DNA of 64,000 nucleotides from Caenorhabditis elegans (GCF_000002985.6 NC_003284.9:1302001-1366000); one strand, 5' to 3'. Numbered from the stretch's first letter, positions 25,301 to 35,948 are shown. Notes: a model not told the origin generated them from the letters alone. Numbers and translations: made by a program.

Positions 25301-25493
25301 AAACTTAGAACACCTTCAATACTTCTTTTCTGTTCAAAAAATGATCAACTTGCTGAAAAAAAATTTTTTGTAGGAAATGATGCGTGAACAGAAGGCGCTG
25401 CGCCGCAAACAAGAAAAGGAGGAGAAAAAGGCGCTAAAAGCCGAGCAAGTGAGCAAGAAGCTTTCAATGCAAATGGACAAGAAGTCGCCTTGA
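19363..25493 (+). CDS. pdk-1: 3-phosphoinositide-dependent protein kinase 1
   Basis: Exons 19363-19449, 20173-20331, 22383-22578, 22696-23028, 23069-23162, 23212-23377, 23429-23670, 24079-24129 (or from 24073), 24180-24468, 24540-24707 and 25374-25493 give 634-636 aa. The ATG is 11 bases after an acceptor (19352). The kinase domain has the glycine loop GEGAYSQV (76-83), catalytic Lys98 (FAVKVL), Glu117 in helix C, HRDMKPDN (195-202), DFG (215-217) and an activation-loop TTFVGT whose second Thr (about 269) matches the autophosphorylated Ser of human PDK1. A serine-rich insert (239-258) precedes it. A linker leads to a PH domain (about 476-570: GYLEKKRGLFARRRMFLL, YYLFDLEKKADEWCKAI) that binds PIP3, then a lysine-rich tail. 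PDK-1 phosphorylates AKT-1/2 and SGK-1 downstream of DAF-2 and AGE-1. Introns 1 and 2 exceed 700 bases and 2 kb; several introns carry short-motif repeats. Identity is secure; exact acceptors of exons 5 and 8 are ambiguous. Confidence 0.98.
20332..22382 (+). other. Large second intron of pdk-1
   Basis: A 2-kb intron, by far the longest in pdk-1. Bases 20990-21450 are GC-richer than the rest and could be an internal enhancer or promoter. A 10-C run lies near 21786. Dispersed TTGCACTGACC motifs occur at 22050-22105, and a GTGCGGCGAATTCGGCAAAA stretch near 22145 resembles one end of the GGCAA-type MITEs. No coding exon is seen. Confidence 0.5.
22008..22105 (+). repeat. Second copy of the dispersed TTGCACTGACC repeat
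   Basis: Contains AAAACTGTAAGTTGAACGAA and then GCTGCACTGACCAAAAAAC, TTACACTGGCCAAAATTGAG and CTTGCACTGACCGAG. It aligns with 18541-18625 over its whole length with scattered differences. Confidence 0.75.
23711..23931 (+). repeat. Tandem array of the CATTTGCACTGACC unit in pdk-1 intron 7
   Basis: After one isolated TTGCACTGACC at 23712 and degenerate copies near 23780-23810, five or six units of about 21-22 bases follow (TTTGCACTGACCACCTCTTC, TTTGCACTGACCAACTTTTC). The distal part alternates between the CACCTCTTC, CATCTCTTC and CAACTTTTC variants, so it expanded by duplication of one- and two-unit blocks. Confidence 0.9.
25179..25311 (+). repeat. Tandem TATGGACCACC repeats in pdk-1 intron 10
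   Basis: Six or seven imperfect units of about 20-25 bases share the core TTATGGACCACC (GGTGGTCTATAATTTTGGACC, AATTATGGACCACCATG, CTTATAGACCACCCAG, ATTATTATGGACCACC). The first unit is partly palindromic with the second (GGTGGTC against GACCACC). A looser relative, CCCCATAATTAGGGACTACC, lies near 55398. Confidence 0.85.
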
Positions 25494-26868
25494 AGGCTCA
25501 CCTCCCTTCTACTCCCCACAAAATCACCATCAAACAAATCACACTTTTGTATCATTTTGCGTCCTTACATCTCCTTTCATTCCTCACTTTGGTTTTTTCC
25601 AACTGTCATTAAATATCTGTAGGTACTGAGATATCCCCCCACGTCACACTTGCTCTCATCACACACAGGCTGTCATAGTTGTTTCACACCTTTTTACACA
25701 CTTTTTCTCCATTCCAACTGCTAGAATGCACACTGTAGACGTAGACGTCTTTGTCTTGTACTATTTTGTTTTTTTTTTGCTTAAATTGGGTTTAATCCTT
25801 TTTCAAAAATTTCACAATTTTTATACACTGCGTACGTAGAACCACACTCTGTTTTTTTTGTCATTTTTTTTTGTTTCCCTTACAATGATCTGTTTTTCTT
25901 TTTTTTTCTCCCTGTCGATTCGTACCATTTGTTAGCTGAAAAGTTTTCATATTGAAAGTTCCTATAAAATGAATTTTTGGCTCAATTTATGGTATATTTT
26001 GCACACACAAATGTAAGTTAAAAAGGAATTAAGAACGAATCGAGAGTGGCAAGAGACTCAAACTCTTGGGCTGTGGATAATCTGGAGGATTCGAATGATT
26101 AGCGATAAAAAAAAGAAAATTAATTATCTTGTCCCAAAAGTTGATTATTCAACAAAAAATTGCTGTTAATATGACTTGAAACCACTGAGATGGTTGAATT
26201 GCACATCGGGGTAGAAGGACGTTGGGCCACTTATCTGGAATTTGAATAGTGTTAATATCGGTTTTTTATGAGATTTTTTTAATGAGACAGTTTGTAACTT
26301 GATACAGGTACGTTGACAATAAAATGTTTCCAAAATTTGTTTGACCAAACTTTTCGCTCACTTTTTTTTCCTGACTGTTTGATTGCATTTAAGACGCAAT
26401 ACGAAAAAATCAAGTTTTTCAGCTTAAGGATATTGGCTTTTGGATTTTAATTTATGAAATACAACATGTTGATCGAGCTTTTGAATCAATTCCTAATGAT
26501 CTACGGGGGTAGGCAAGAATTTTCAGATTTTTTGCCATATTTTTGACCATCGGTATTTTCGACAATTTCCGAATTTTAAGAAGTGGCAGCAATTCAAAAA
26601 TTCTAGAAATTCTGAGTTTAAAAATTTCCGGCAATTCGGCCAAATTTTTGAAAAGAGTTGAAAACATTTTAAAAACTTTTATATGTTCGGTAATTGCCAA
26701 TTTGTCAAATTACCAAACTACTTATATTTATAGGGTTCAATAAAAAACGAGAGATGAGAAATATACAACTTTCAATTTTTTTACAATTTAAAATATTAAG
26801 AATTTGTGATCCATTTTAGCCTTCCCCCCTCCCCCTCCCCCTCCTTTGAATTTATTTTTTCAGTATCA
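25494..26868. other. pdk-1 3' UTR and intergenic region
   Basis: The first few hundred bases after the pdk-1 stop are probably its 3' UTR: pyrimidine-rich, with ATTAAA near 25610 and AATGAA near 25968 as candidate polyadenylation signals. The rest is AT-rich. A TTTGCCA/CGGCAATTCGGCC stretch near 26530-26715 resembles decayed GGCAA-type repeats, and 26822-26845 is a CCCCCT run. No coding exon is supported. Confidence 0.45.
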
Positions 26869-27940
26869 CTAATTCAGAAGCTTACAACGCTTATCACTCA
26901 CTTGACTAACTGACGGGCTCTCAATAACACTCTCTGCTAAGTGCTGCTTGTGAATTCGATCCTTATGCCGGTTCATGAGCCAAACGGTGAGCAGAGCAAG
27001 GACAGCAAACACGATGGTTATGAGCACCATAACCAGAAGAGCTATCGCCCAGCCAAACGATGTACTGCGTCTAAACATATAAGAAAATGGCTTACAAAAT
27101 TAAAAATAAAAATAAAAAACACTAACGCAGCAAGATCCGAAATAGTACAACATCCATGGCTGCAACATCCAAGTTCGCAAAGGTATGGGATTGCTGTGTC
27201 GGCTGTGTTATAGCGGTAGAAGCAGATAGTCTGACCGGTTTCGGACACTTCTTGACGGATGAAACCACCTAGGCTGTGGCGGACAAGGTTTTGAGCAGCA
27301 GTTGCCACGTTTGTTCTGAAATAATAAAACATTGAAATTAAGAATACGTGTTTGAAAAAAAATTGAAAATTTCAAGCTGGAGATATGTTATTTCTGTACA
27401 TAGTCTGTAGTAAGTATGGAGCACCGTTTTTTTTTTGAAAGCATCACATGTAGTGCACAACGTCAACTGTATGGCGTTTGAGCATTGAAGTAAGGAAAAC
27501 CGAGTAGGCATACGGTAGGGGTATTGTAAATGAGCCTCGCAACCATCTGGCAAAAAAGCTCACTCAGAGCAATTAACTAAATTTTCCTAATTTTACAAAA
27601 ATGTTAACTGGATTACTGTCGCTATTATTTTTTAACAACCAGGTTGCAGAATTATAGTTTTTAAATTTTCAAGCGTGTTCAAAAATTGACCTGCTCGAGA
27701 ATGCGTAAAGTCTTATTAATTTTCCAAATGAGCAAGCTTGCATGTATATTTTTAGCAAACGTCAAATTGTGCTGCATGGGTGGAACAGGTAATCAGAATT
27801 CACAATTAGGGACTGTGTACACTTTCCTGACTTTTTTAGAAAAAACCGGCAAAATTGCCAACTTACGTCGTTGTAGTCATCGTTGAAGCTAGGTAGGCTT
27901 GTTCCTGTTCGCTTATTGGAAAGCTCTCCCAACGAGTCAT
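26869..27940 (-). CDS. Small cysteine-rich single-pass membrane protein
   Basis: Reading on the minus strand, exons 27940-27867, 27315-27127 and 27070-26869 join in frame to 154 aa. Donors are GTAAGT and GTTAGT; acceptors end TTTCAG and TTTAG. An acceptor (ATTACAG) sits five bases before the ATG, as in trans-spliced genes. The middle contains a compact cysteine cluster, YLCELGCCSHGCCTI (about residues 70-84), followed by a strong membrane segment (WAIALLVMVLITIVFAVLAL) and a basic then polar tail ending KRCKLLN. The cluster just outside a single membrane segment resembles the layout of VOPP1/WBP1-type proteins, but no PPxY motif is present, so that is only a weak suggestion. A GTGAGT within the last exon (SQ|VSDK) could be an alternative donor. 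Function unknown. Confidence 0.8.
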
Positions 27941-28350
27941 TTTCTCTGTAATAATGAAATTTTCTAAGAAAAATATGATAGAGAATTGCAAAAAAGTGAT
28001 AGGAAACTTGCTTCCTGCTAAAAGAAAATGTTATAGTAATAGCATGACATAAATTAAAAAATTAATCAATTTCATTTGTTTTGGCAGTTGAGAGCTTGTG
28101 GGGTTTCTGTGTTAAACTATAATACTTGGTCGAATTAGTGAGAACACACAGTGTACAAAACTATGCTAGTAAATTCAAAAAATGTGAGTTAAAAAAGTTA
28201 AAAAAAAAACAAAATAAAGCAGAGCCTATTATTACATTTTTAATATTAATAACGTCTGACTTTTTTATAATATTTTAATTGCAAAAAAAAATAATTATAA
28301 GCGAGGTCTGTAAATGGGCCTTGCTCCTTTCGAGGCTTGAATTGTAATCT

Positions 28351-28436
28351 AAGCCTAAGCCTACGCCTAAACCTTAACTTAAGCCTAACCCTTAGCCCAA
28401 GCCTTAGCCTAAGCCTAATCCTAAGCCTAAGCCTAT
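28351..28436 (-). repeat. Interstitial telomere-like GCCTAA array
   Basis: Variant units of CCTAAG (AGCCTAAGCCTACGCCTAAA and CCTAAGCCTAATCCTAAGCC) run for about 85 bases in the complementary orientation to the array in the PAN-domain gene. Confidence 0.9.
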
Positions 28437-29074
28437 TGGATTTATATGCAGAACATTTTTTGTTATATAAACCTACATAAAAAAGGCTAAGTACAGAAAC
28501 TAAACGGAAACTTCAGGAAATTGTCAGAAAACTCATTTAAAAACTGAGAAACTTCAAGCTCCACGATTCAAAATTGGTAGATCATATTGCTAATTTGTAA
28601 GAGGAAAATATCTGGCAAATTTCTGACAAAGTCAAAAGCTGCCAAAAGTTAGATACTACATGATCTGCAAAAAACATGATAAAAACACAAAGAGCACAAT
28701 AAGACTAGACCAACATGTAAAAATGAAGAGCCAAGCTTTTTAACAATGTTTATCTCCCCAAAGCCCCACCACTCAATGGTCATAATTGACCTTTGAGAAG
28801 TCACCCACTCAGGTGGCGGACTGGTCATGTCGTGTTTTGCTTTGTTTCTTCATCATCTCTTATGTCCAATAATAATCGCAAATACAACATCCTGTTCGAA
28901 TGCTCGGCGGCGGTGGCTCTCAAGATATACAATATGCTTAAGCTTAAGCCTAACATCCACTTCATCAACTCTTTTTTCTGTGAAATATTTTGAACTTCCT
29001 CATTTATTTGGCTACGACACTAAGAATATAACACCAGAGAGGGCAATAAAACTCTCAAAAATTCCATATATTAT

Positions 29075-29195
29075 TCTTAGACTTAGGCTTTGGCTGTTCA
29101 GGCTTAGGCTGAGATTTAGACTGAGGTTTAGGCTTAGGCTTAGGCGTAGGCCTAAGTTTACGCATAATCTTAGGCTTACGCTTAGGTTACACTGC
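29075..29195 (+). repeat. Interstitial telomere-like TTAGGC array
   Basis: Variant GGCTTA units (TTAGACTTAGGCTTTGGCTG, GGTTTAGGCTTAGGCTTAGG and TTACGCTTAGGTTA) run for about 120 bases. It is about 650 bases from the 28.4-kb array and in the opposite orientation, so the pair forms a large imperfect inverted repeat. Confidence 0.9.
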
Positions 29196-29384
29196 TTACT
29201 TTTTTCACATTTCAAAAACCGTAAGCGCAGTAGATCCAAAAATTAAAAAAATTACTAAGTATCCGACTGATTTTTTGAAACTATGGTTTTTAAATTGAAA
29301 AAAATGCATGCAACACAAATAAAAATACTAAAAAAAACAATCAATACGAAAAAAGTTATGAATATTGATCCGGACACCTAATAC

Positions 29385-29708
29385 ACCAGGCGGAAATTAA
29401 ATTTTTCAATAGCTGTCGAAAATATCGAATTGCCAAATATTTTTAATTTTGGTTCTAGTCAAATTGTATAATTATCTAAAAAATTGTGCAAATGAAAACA
29501 ATGATTGCAGTAGAAATGAACTTTTTGAGTTTTTTTTCCACATTTTTAGAATTCGAAAGTTGTCTAATTTTGATATTGCCAATTTAGCGGCGTGTCGGAA
29601 ATTTTGCCGTTCGGCAATTGTCGAAAACAGCTGAGCTGTGAAAAATATGAAAACACGGTAATTGCCGAATTATCGAATTCTAAGAAATGTTCGATTGCCG
29701 CTCACCTC
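29385..29708. mobile_element. Decayed GGCAA-type MITE
   Basis: The right end GATTGCCGCTCACCTCTG (29692-29709) matches the terminus of the GGTG.GCGGCAA family. The left end CACCAGGCGGAAATT near 29385 is a poor match. The interior has repeated AATTGCCGAA-type motifs. Confidence 0.5.
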
Positions 29709-31179
29709 TGATTAAAAATGAAACTAAAAAAGTTTATTGAAACGTTCTAAAGCAACTATTAAAACGAATCAAACTAGATTTTTAAAAAAATTATTTTTTC
29801 ACAGTGATATTTACTAGTAGCAAATAATAAGAAAAATTTTCTAAAGTTTTCGAAAAAAAAAATGGTACCCATCTAGACACAGTAGATTTTTTTAAAGTGA
29901 AATAGTTGTTGCGTCTTTAAAGAATCTCTTGTAAGAATTTTTATTGATTTTTACCACTTATTCAGATAAAACTCATTTTTTTCCCTTAAAATTAAACAAA
30001 AAATATCACTTGGAAAAAGGTTGGTAAACACAAAAAAAATGAAAAATCTATAAAATTTCTGCAGCGACAAAGACCTCCAAATTCCACTAGCCTTTAAAGG
30101 TGCATTCAATTTTGGTGGCCAGGAAAAAAATATAATTTTAATTTTGCAGACAAAAAACTAGACATTTCAATCGAATCAAATCGGATGTGCAAAAAATCAA
30201 AAAATTTCGAAAAAAAAACCGATCAATGTTGATAAAGCATTTAGTGATTTTAATGAGTTCCCCTTCCAATCACAGAACACATCGAGCGATACATATCGCT
30301 GCTCGGTCACAAAAACAAACAAGGTGGCTCCGCGAGCAATAGACCTCACCTCCCTCCGGTCATTAGCCGATAAGAAAATTGACAGTTTAGTCATGAAGGG
30401 ATCGACGCGGGATTGGACAGTTTGCACTTCCCGTTCGTTTCGAAACAGGCGGGTGGTATTTTAGAAATGGAGGAGCATGCTTTGGGGAGCATAAGAATAG
30501 TCGAAGTTCTTGGGTGGCATGGGATTTGTCAAAAACTTCGAGAAGTGTCTGTGTTTTGTTGTTTGACCGATATACAATATGAATAATTTTTAAATAAATT
30601 TTCCAGTTGTGCAAAAATAACTTAATTTCGACTAAACGGGTTGCAGTTGTTTGCAAATTTTCAAACAGTTAAGAAAAGAAAGAAAATTGCCGAATAACTC
30701 AAGCTAGTTTGAAATTCAAAAATCGCCCACTTTTGAACACAATCCGTCCGAAATTTTGACAAACTATGTTTCAAACTACATATCAAAGCAAAGAAAACAG
30801 AAGAAAACCCAGCAAGTTCGTTCAAAATAATTATCCTTTTTTTCGGAAATTGACTAAAATCTAAACTTTTTTTGCATATTAGAGTAGTTTTTTAAAAAAA
30901 TCCACAAACTCGTTTTCAAGCACTTAAGATAAAATTCTGATCTTGCCCTTTTGAAAACTTCCCAATTTTAGATTGGAGAGTACTTTTCCGGTTTTTGTTC
31001 TCCAAAATGTTTTCGAAATTTTCATTCATGAAACGTGAACTTTTTTGTAATGTTAGGCTTCGTATTGTTGTTTTCTAAGCCTAAAATTTAAAATAGTTTT
31101 GAAAAAAAACATTCGGGTGTGAATTTAAATTGAACACCTGGGTGTTATAAAATTGAAAAACATTTTGGGGCAGATATCG

Positions 31180-31519
31180 GAAAAGTACCCATTGGAGTAG
31201 CGGGAAATTTCTAAAAACCACTCTTATGGTGCCAAAATAACCAAATATCATAGTAAAACATTTTTTAAAAAATTGGAAAAAATTTTTTTTTAAATTTGGT
31301 TGACAAAAAAAAATTATTTTCTACGATTTTTATATTTTAGTTTTGTTTTCATTATTTGAGTTAGAACATGCAGCAGTGCTTCCTTAAAATTTGCCGAAAC
31401 TTTGACTTGAAATTTTGAAAAATCTTAACATTTTTGAAGTATTTCTTTAATGATATTCAGTCGTTTCGGATAATTTTAGTATCTAAACAGAATTTCCACT
31501 TGCGCTACTCCGCCTTTAA
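31180..31519. mobile_element. Decayed TTAA-type MITE related to the 9.95-kb element
   Basis: The right end GCGCTACTCCGCCTTTAA mirrors the left-hand terminus of the element at 9955-10362. The left end CCCATTGGAGTAGCGGGAAA near 31187 is shorter and less similar. The interior is AT-rich. Confidence 0.65.
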
Positions 31520-31842
31520 ATGTTATTTGGCACTTTGAATACAGTACATACACGTACTATTTTTGTGACACCACTGCTGCTAATTATTTTTTTTCCTACG
31601 AACAGGAATCAGCTCAATTTATTTTCAAAAAGTATGAAAGATATGGACTAAAACTACAGGCCTTTAATTTACAGGAAATTTAACTTTACAAAAAAAATTC
31701 AAAAAACTAAAATTCCACAGACCAGAACCAAAAAAAAATGCTCATGAACATGTGGCGCTGATTCGTGAGAAGTTGTACATGGCTGGACAACAAGCCCTGT
31801 TAAGGGTGGGGTAGGCGTTTGAGTGTATGAATCAGTCAAGTA

Positions 31843-31860
31843 CCCCCCCCCCCCCCCCCC
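31843..31860 (+). repeat. 18-C homopolymer tract
   Basis: Eighteen consecutive C residues in otherwise AT-rich intergenic DNA. Long C/G monotracts in C. elegans are known substrates of the DOG-1 (FANCJ) helicase pathway. Confidence 0.95.
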
Positions 31861-32179
31861 AACCAACTACGAACCGTTTGTTTTTCCAAGACCGCACAGA
31901 ATGCATGGAGAGGGCGACTGGTCCAGGCTGTTTAAATAAAGCATTTTTCGAAATTTTGGTCAATTTTTTGGGGGACACGCAGTATATTATGAAATTTTTT
32001 TTTGAGTGGTAAATGATGTCATTGTGTTTGAGCAGGGAATTAGGCTTAAGAGGTCCCAAAATAGGAAATATTCTGTAAACCAACCATTTTGAAACTAAAA
32101 TCTGTAGCAGCTACTATGTACAACAGAAAATAAAACTTCAGAAAATAAGAATTTTTATTCGAAAACAGTTAAATACTCT

Positions 32180-32278
32180 AGGTCAGTGAAAATTTTGGTC
32201 AGTGCAAAAAGTTGGTCAGTGCAAAAAGTTGGTCAGTGCAAAAAGTTGGCCAGTGCACAAAGATGGTCAGTGCAAAAT
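32180..32278 (-). repeat. Cluster of reversed TTGCACTGACC motifs
   Basis: Five close copies of GGTCAGTGCAAAAAGTT (GTCAGTGAAAATTTTGG first, then three near-identical 20-base units, then GGCCAGTGCACAAAGAT and GGTCAGTGCAAAATTG). Read on the minus strand these are TTGCACTGACC units. Confidence 0.9.
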
Positions 32279-32976
32279 TGATGATTAGTCAATACAACTT
32301 AATAAATTCGATTTTTAACAACAGTCAAATACTTCATTCACGATTTTCAAAATGAAATACTGGTAAAACAAAGTGAGTTCAAAAATAAATCCGTCAACTC
32401 TCCGACTCAAAAACGGAAGCAACTCACCAACAACCAAAAAAAAAAAGAATCAAATTCACAGACTATTGGGGGATGAGTTTGCGAACCGTGAGTTCAGCCT
32501 TTCGCTGTTTTGTTTTGAGATTTACAAAACAGAGACACCCGGGAAACGGCTTGAGCTGACCAAGTACAAAACATACGCACTCCCCTCCCCCCCTCCAATT
32601 CGATGACCGGTGTATCTTCCTCTTTTCGGCCGCTTTATTTGTTAGGGTGCGGGTTTACAAGAGGTTGGTTACACAATGTAAAGAGAATAGTTTTTGTGGA
32701 CACGTGTTATGATAAATTCCTTAAGAAATGTTTGTAGGACTATAAGTTTAGGCCAACTAATGTTTGCTTAAAATTTGTTTGATATCCGGTTTTGTAACTA
32801 GAGTTTTTGTAGCAAGAAGTTTAACAAAAAAATTTGAATTGCAAACTTACCTAATGGATTTTCGAAATAATATGTATTACACGGAAAACGTTTTTTTTTG
32901 TATTAATTAACTTGTGAATAAAAATTTTTTCTATGTTTTCTTAATTTTCTTCAATATGGAGGAAAAAGCTGAAGAA

Positions 32977-33031
32977 AGCACTGACCGACTGTTGCACTGA
33001 CCAAGTTTGCACTGACCAACATTTGCACTGA
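32977..33031 (+). repeat. Cluster of TTGCACTGACC motifs
   Basis: Four units in 55 bases: GCACTGACCGACTG, TTGCACTGACCAAG, TTTGCACTGACCAAC and ATTTGCACTGACCAAC. It is about 700 bases from the oppositely oriented cluster at 32.2 kb. Confidence 0.9.
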
Positions 33032-33379
33032 CCAACTTCCATACTATTTGTTTTCTAAAAATTCAAGCTAAAAAGATTGGTCCTCGGGAAACAAAAAAAA
33101 ATTAATTGTCAGGGTTTCTCAGAAATAGAACAATCATAAATTAAGACGGTTCAACCAGAAAAATCCGAGAAAAATGGTGAAATTTTTTACAAAAAAAAAA
33201 CGAGAAAAATATAGATTTATCGAAAGACTGTTAATTTTGATGGGAAAAATAATTTTTTCACTTAAAATTAGAGAAATAACCTGGAAATATTGCGAATTTG
33301 AAATCTGTTCCAAACCATTTTTCAAAAAATCGAGAAACCAACAAAAATTAGATTTTCCAAAAAAAAAGGTAATAACAAG

Positions 33380-33385
33380 TTTATT
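33380..33385 (-). terminator. AATAAA polyadenylation signal of the transthyretin-like gene
   Basis: TTTATT on the plus strand reads AATAAA on the minus strand, 79 bases downstream of the stop codon of the transthyretin-like gene. Confidence 0.65.
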
Positions 33386-33463
33386 ACAACAATAAAGAAA
33401 TCCCTGAACATTATTATATTATATACATATTCAATGTACATTTCTCGGTGAAAATTAATAATT

Positions 33464-34905
33464 TCAGTGCCTGCAATCTCGTTTTTCATTTCCAAATCCC
33501 AATTCCAAGTTGATAGATCCCAGGTCGAAAACTGGGATTTTGTACAAGTCAGTGCTCACGTACTTTTGAGGAATGTCCCAGAATAATCGTTTTTGGCATT
33601 TCTAAAATTAAAAATATCAAACTTAAAAAATGAGAAAATAAAAACTTACATGATTACCATCATTGCAATCATGATAAATTTTCAGGGCTGGCTCAATTAC
33701 AGCTTTCTCATAAGTTCCTCCAGTAACGTGGAATTTTCCCTCTTCGTCGGTTTTCTTTTCATCTAGCAGATCGTCTCTGTCGTCACCTGAAAATTAAAAT
33801 GTTCTAGATGAAAAACATTTTTCAGACTACAAAATTCAAAATTCCGGTCTTCATGTCATTTGTTTTGAAATAGTATTTGATATTTGTTTGATAAGAAGTA
33901 AGCGCCTGACTCTATTTTGCATACTTTGTAGCACTGACATTATTTTTGTGTAGAAATGTGGTTTTTTTTCGATTCTCCTTTTAAAAAAATCAAGAGAAAA
34001 ATCGAAAAACTTCCAATGACGCCCTTGTTCCCAGCACATAAAAATTACTATATATAGAATTGTTTCCAAAATATTAAAGTTCGATCTGAATTTTTGATGT
34101 GCATTATTTCACTACTTTCGATGCACTTAAAATTTCTAAAATCTGTTTTTGCAGACATTTAATTTTTTTTTGAAATAAACGGTGTAAGGTGAACCTTCTC
34201 GACCGTTTAAAAAAATTATGGATAAATTTTCTATTTTTTTTCCAGAAAATTAAAAATTTCTAAAATCTTCCAGGTATACGTAATAACATTTGAACATTTT
34301 TAAATCATCAAAACTTGGCAGAACCCGGATTCGGAGTAACTTTATGGAAACCGATAGTATTTTTTTAGAAACACTGAAAATTTTCAGATCGATAAAATTA
34401 CCGATAGAATTGTCGTTAAGAATTTTTTGTGAAAAATTTTTGTGAATTTTGTGAAACAAGAAATATTTTTATTCTAATAGGAGATTAGAAATCTTTTTTT
34501 TTGTAAAATTTTGTCAGCGCCAAGTTTTTGGTCAGTGCCAGTTCAAGCTGAATACCACAAAAAAAAGTTAGGATCAAAATTTGACCAGAAAAGTTTTCAA
34601 GCCAGAAAATGGTATCAATCATTTTGGGCCTCCAACAATTCCCTAAAATTTGGTAAATTCAATTTGGAAAATCTATTTTCAAAGTTTCCTACATCGAATC
34701 AATATAAAAGTATAACTTCAATCCCCTCACCATGATCTTTGTCAATTAATTTCACTGGAATCCCAATGAGCGGCTTGTCCCCACAAAATAACCGCCCTGA
34801 CGCGGAAATTGCTTGAATCGGAAGCTCATCGGATATTTCGACGGCTCGCGGAGCAACTTGCAGTGTGTAAAAGGAAAGGAAGATGGTGATAGTTAATGAT
34901 CTCAT
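33464..34905 (-). CDS. Transthyretin-like family secreted protein
   Basis: Minus-strand exons 34905-34731, 33786-33650 and 33601-33464 join in frame to 149 aa. An acceptor (TTTTTTCAG) lies 10 bases before the ATG, consistent with trans-splicing. Residues 1-22 form a signal peptide (LTITIFLSFYTLQVAPRA). The rest matches the nematode transthyretin-like (TTR) fold: ISASGRLFCGDKPLIGIPVKL, then DEEGKFHVTGG, KIYHDC, CQKRLFWDIPQKYV and FDLGSINLELGF near the C terminus. Cysteines at the HDC and KCQ positions suggest the usual disulfides. This family is large in nematodes and secreted; TTR-52 bridges apoptotic cells to their engulfers, but most members have no known role. Intron 1 is 944 bases and AT-rich. 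A TGATAA site lies about 260 bases upstream of the start. Confidence 0.95.
34511..34546 (-). repeat. Reversed TTGCACTGACC-like motifs in an intron
   Basis: TTGTCAGCGCCAAGTTTTTG and TTGGTCAGTGCCAGTTC lie in the first intron of the transthyretin-like gene. They are degenerate members of the dispersed family. Confidence 0.7.
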
Positions 34906-35162
34906 TTTATGGTGTCTGAAAAAAAAAATAGTTCGAAAAAATAAAATGAAAATTGCGAATAAACAATCCTACTGTAGGTAGTTTTATACGAGAAAAATGC
35001 CTAGAAAAATAAGAAAATCAATTGTTTAAAAGTGGAATTTAAAATGCGTTACACTGAAACTTTCAGACCTTTCAAAGTTATTTTCGGCCGTTTCATATCA
35101 CTAATACGTTATTGTTGCTTTCCTCCCACCGCTTGCCGAGCTGAAACTCGCTTCGTTGTCGG

Positions 35163-35168
35163 TGATAA
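35163..35168 (+). promoter_or_regulatory. Candidate GATA-factor site (TGATAA)
   Basis: TGATAAGA about 260 bases upstream of the start of the transthyretin-like gene. TGATAA is the core bound by intestinal GATA factors such as ELT-2 in C. elegans. A single site is weak evidence; intestinal expression is an inference. Confidence 0.35.
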
Positions 35169-35800
35169 GACCCGAAAAGAACTTTGATTTGTGTGCGGGT
35201 GTCAAAGACAAACTATGATCATAAGAGGAGCACCTTTTGACGTCAACTGACACCTTTTACCACGTCAATTTTGTAGTGGTTTGTGTCTTGTCCGTATGAT
35301 TGATGATTGATATAAGGTTTGCCGTATTGAAGTCCAACCTTTTAAGAGCAAAGTGTGTGGGGAGCTCTTTTTTCTTGTCGGTTTTTTTCAACTAATAAAA
35401 TGTTTAACATCATATAGATGGGGTAGCAGTTTTGCTGTCTAAATTAGGTACGCACTAGACTTCTACAACTACGACAAAAATTGGCCAAAGTCTCTAATTT
35501 CTTAAAATGCTGATCAATGAGCAATTTGAATTCACATTTTGAGATTGTTCAAGTGATGGTGCTGTCCATATGAAACCTAGATGTTACATTTCAAATCAAG
35601 CCTTCTCTGAAGCCTTAACTATAATTGAGATTACTTCGCGTTGGCCTGAAACATCGGAACATTGCTATATTTGATAGATTTCAGAATTGCTCAAATCAAA
35701 ATGAACTTATATACATACATGTTCACAATACACAATATGTATACATATATATACATATACAGATATACACAAATTTCTAAATAACGACACAGTTCTCAAA

Positions 35801-35948
35801 GGTGGGCCCTTCAGCAAATCGCCAAATTGCCGGATGGCCGATTTGCCGGAAATTTCAAATTCCGGCAATTTGCCGGCTTGCCAATTTGCCGAAAATTTCA
35901 ATTTTGACAATTTGCCGACTTGCTAAAAAAGTGGTTTGCCGCCCACCT
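35801..35948. mobile_element. Short MITE with GGTGGGC/GCCCACC termini
   Basis: Left end GGTGGGCCCTTCAGCAAATC, right end GGTTTGCCGCCCACC. The interior is a string of TTGCCG/CGGCAA motifs. It belongs to the same family as 18637-18930. Confidence 0.75.

Larger units (their letters stand above)
27941..33379. other. Repeat-rich intergenic region, 28-33.4 kb
   Basis: No supported gene over 5.4 kb. It holds two telomere-like arrays, two inverted-repeat elements, an 18-C tract, reversed and forward TTGCACTGACC clusters, and A/T-tract-rich DNA at 33060-33370. Bases 30200-30560 are a GC-richer island with a GATAAG at 30369 and could be regulatory. Bases 32380-32640 are similar. Short frames at 28827-29246 are translations of the telomere-like repeat and are not genes. 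Confidence 0.5.

Noticed and set aside
28827..29246. Open frames with Leu/Arg-rich repeats on both strands
   Set aside because: They are translations of the TTAGGC-type array; hexamer repeats stay open in several frames without coding for anything.
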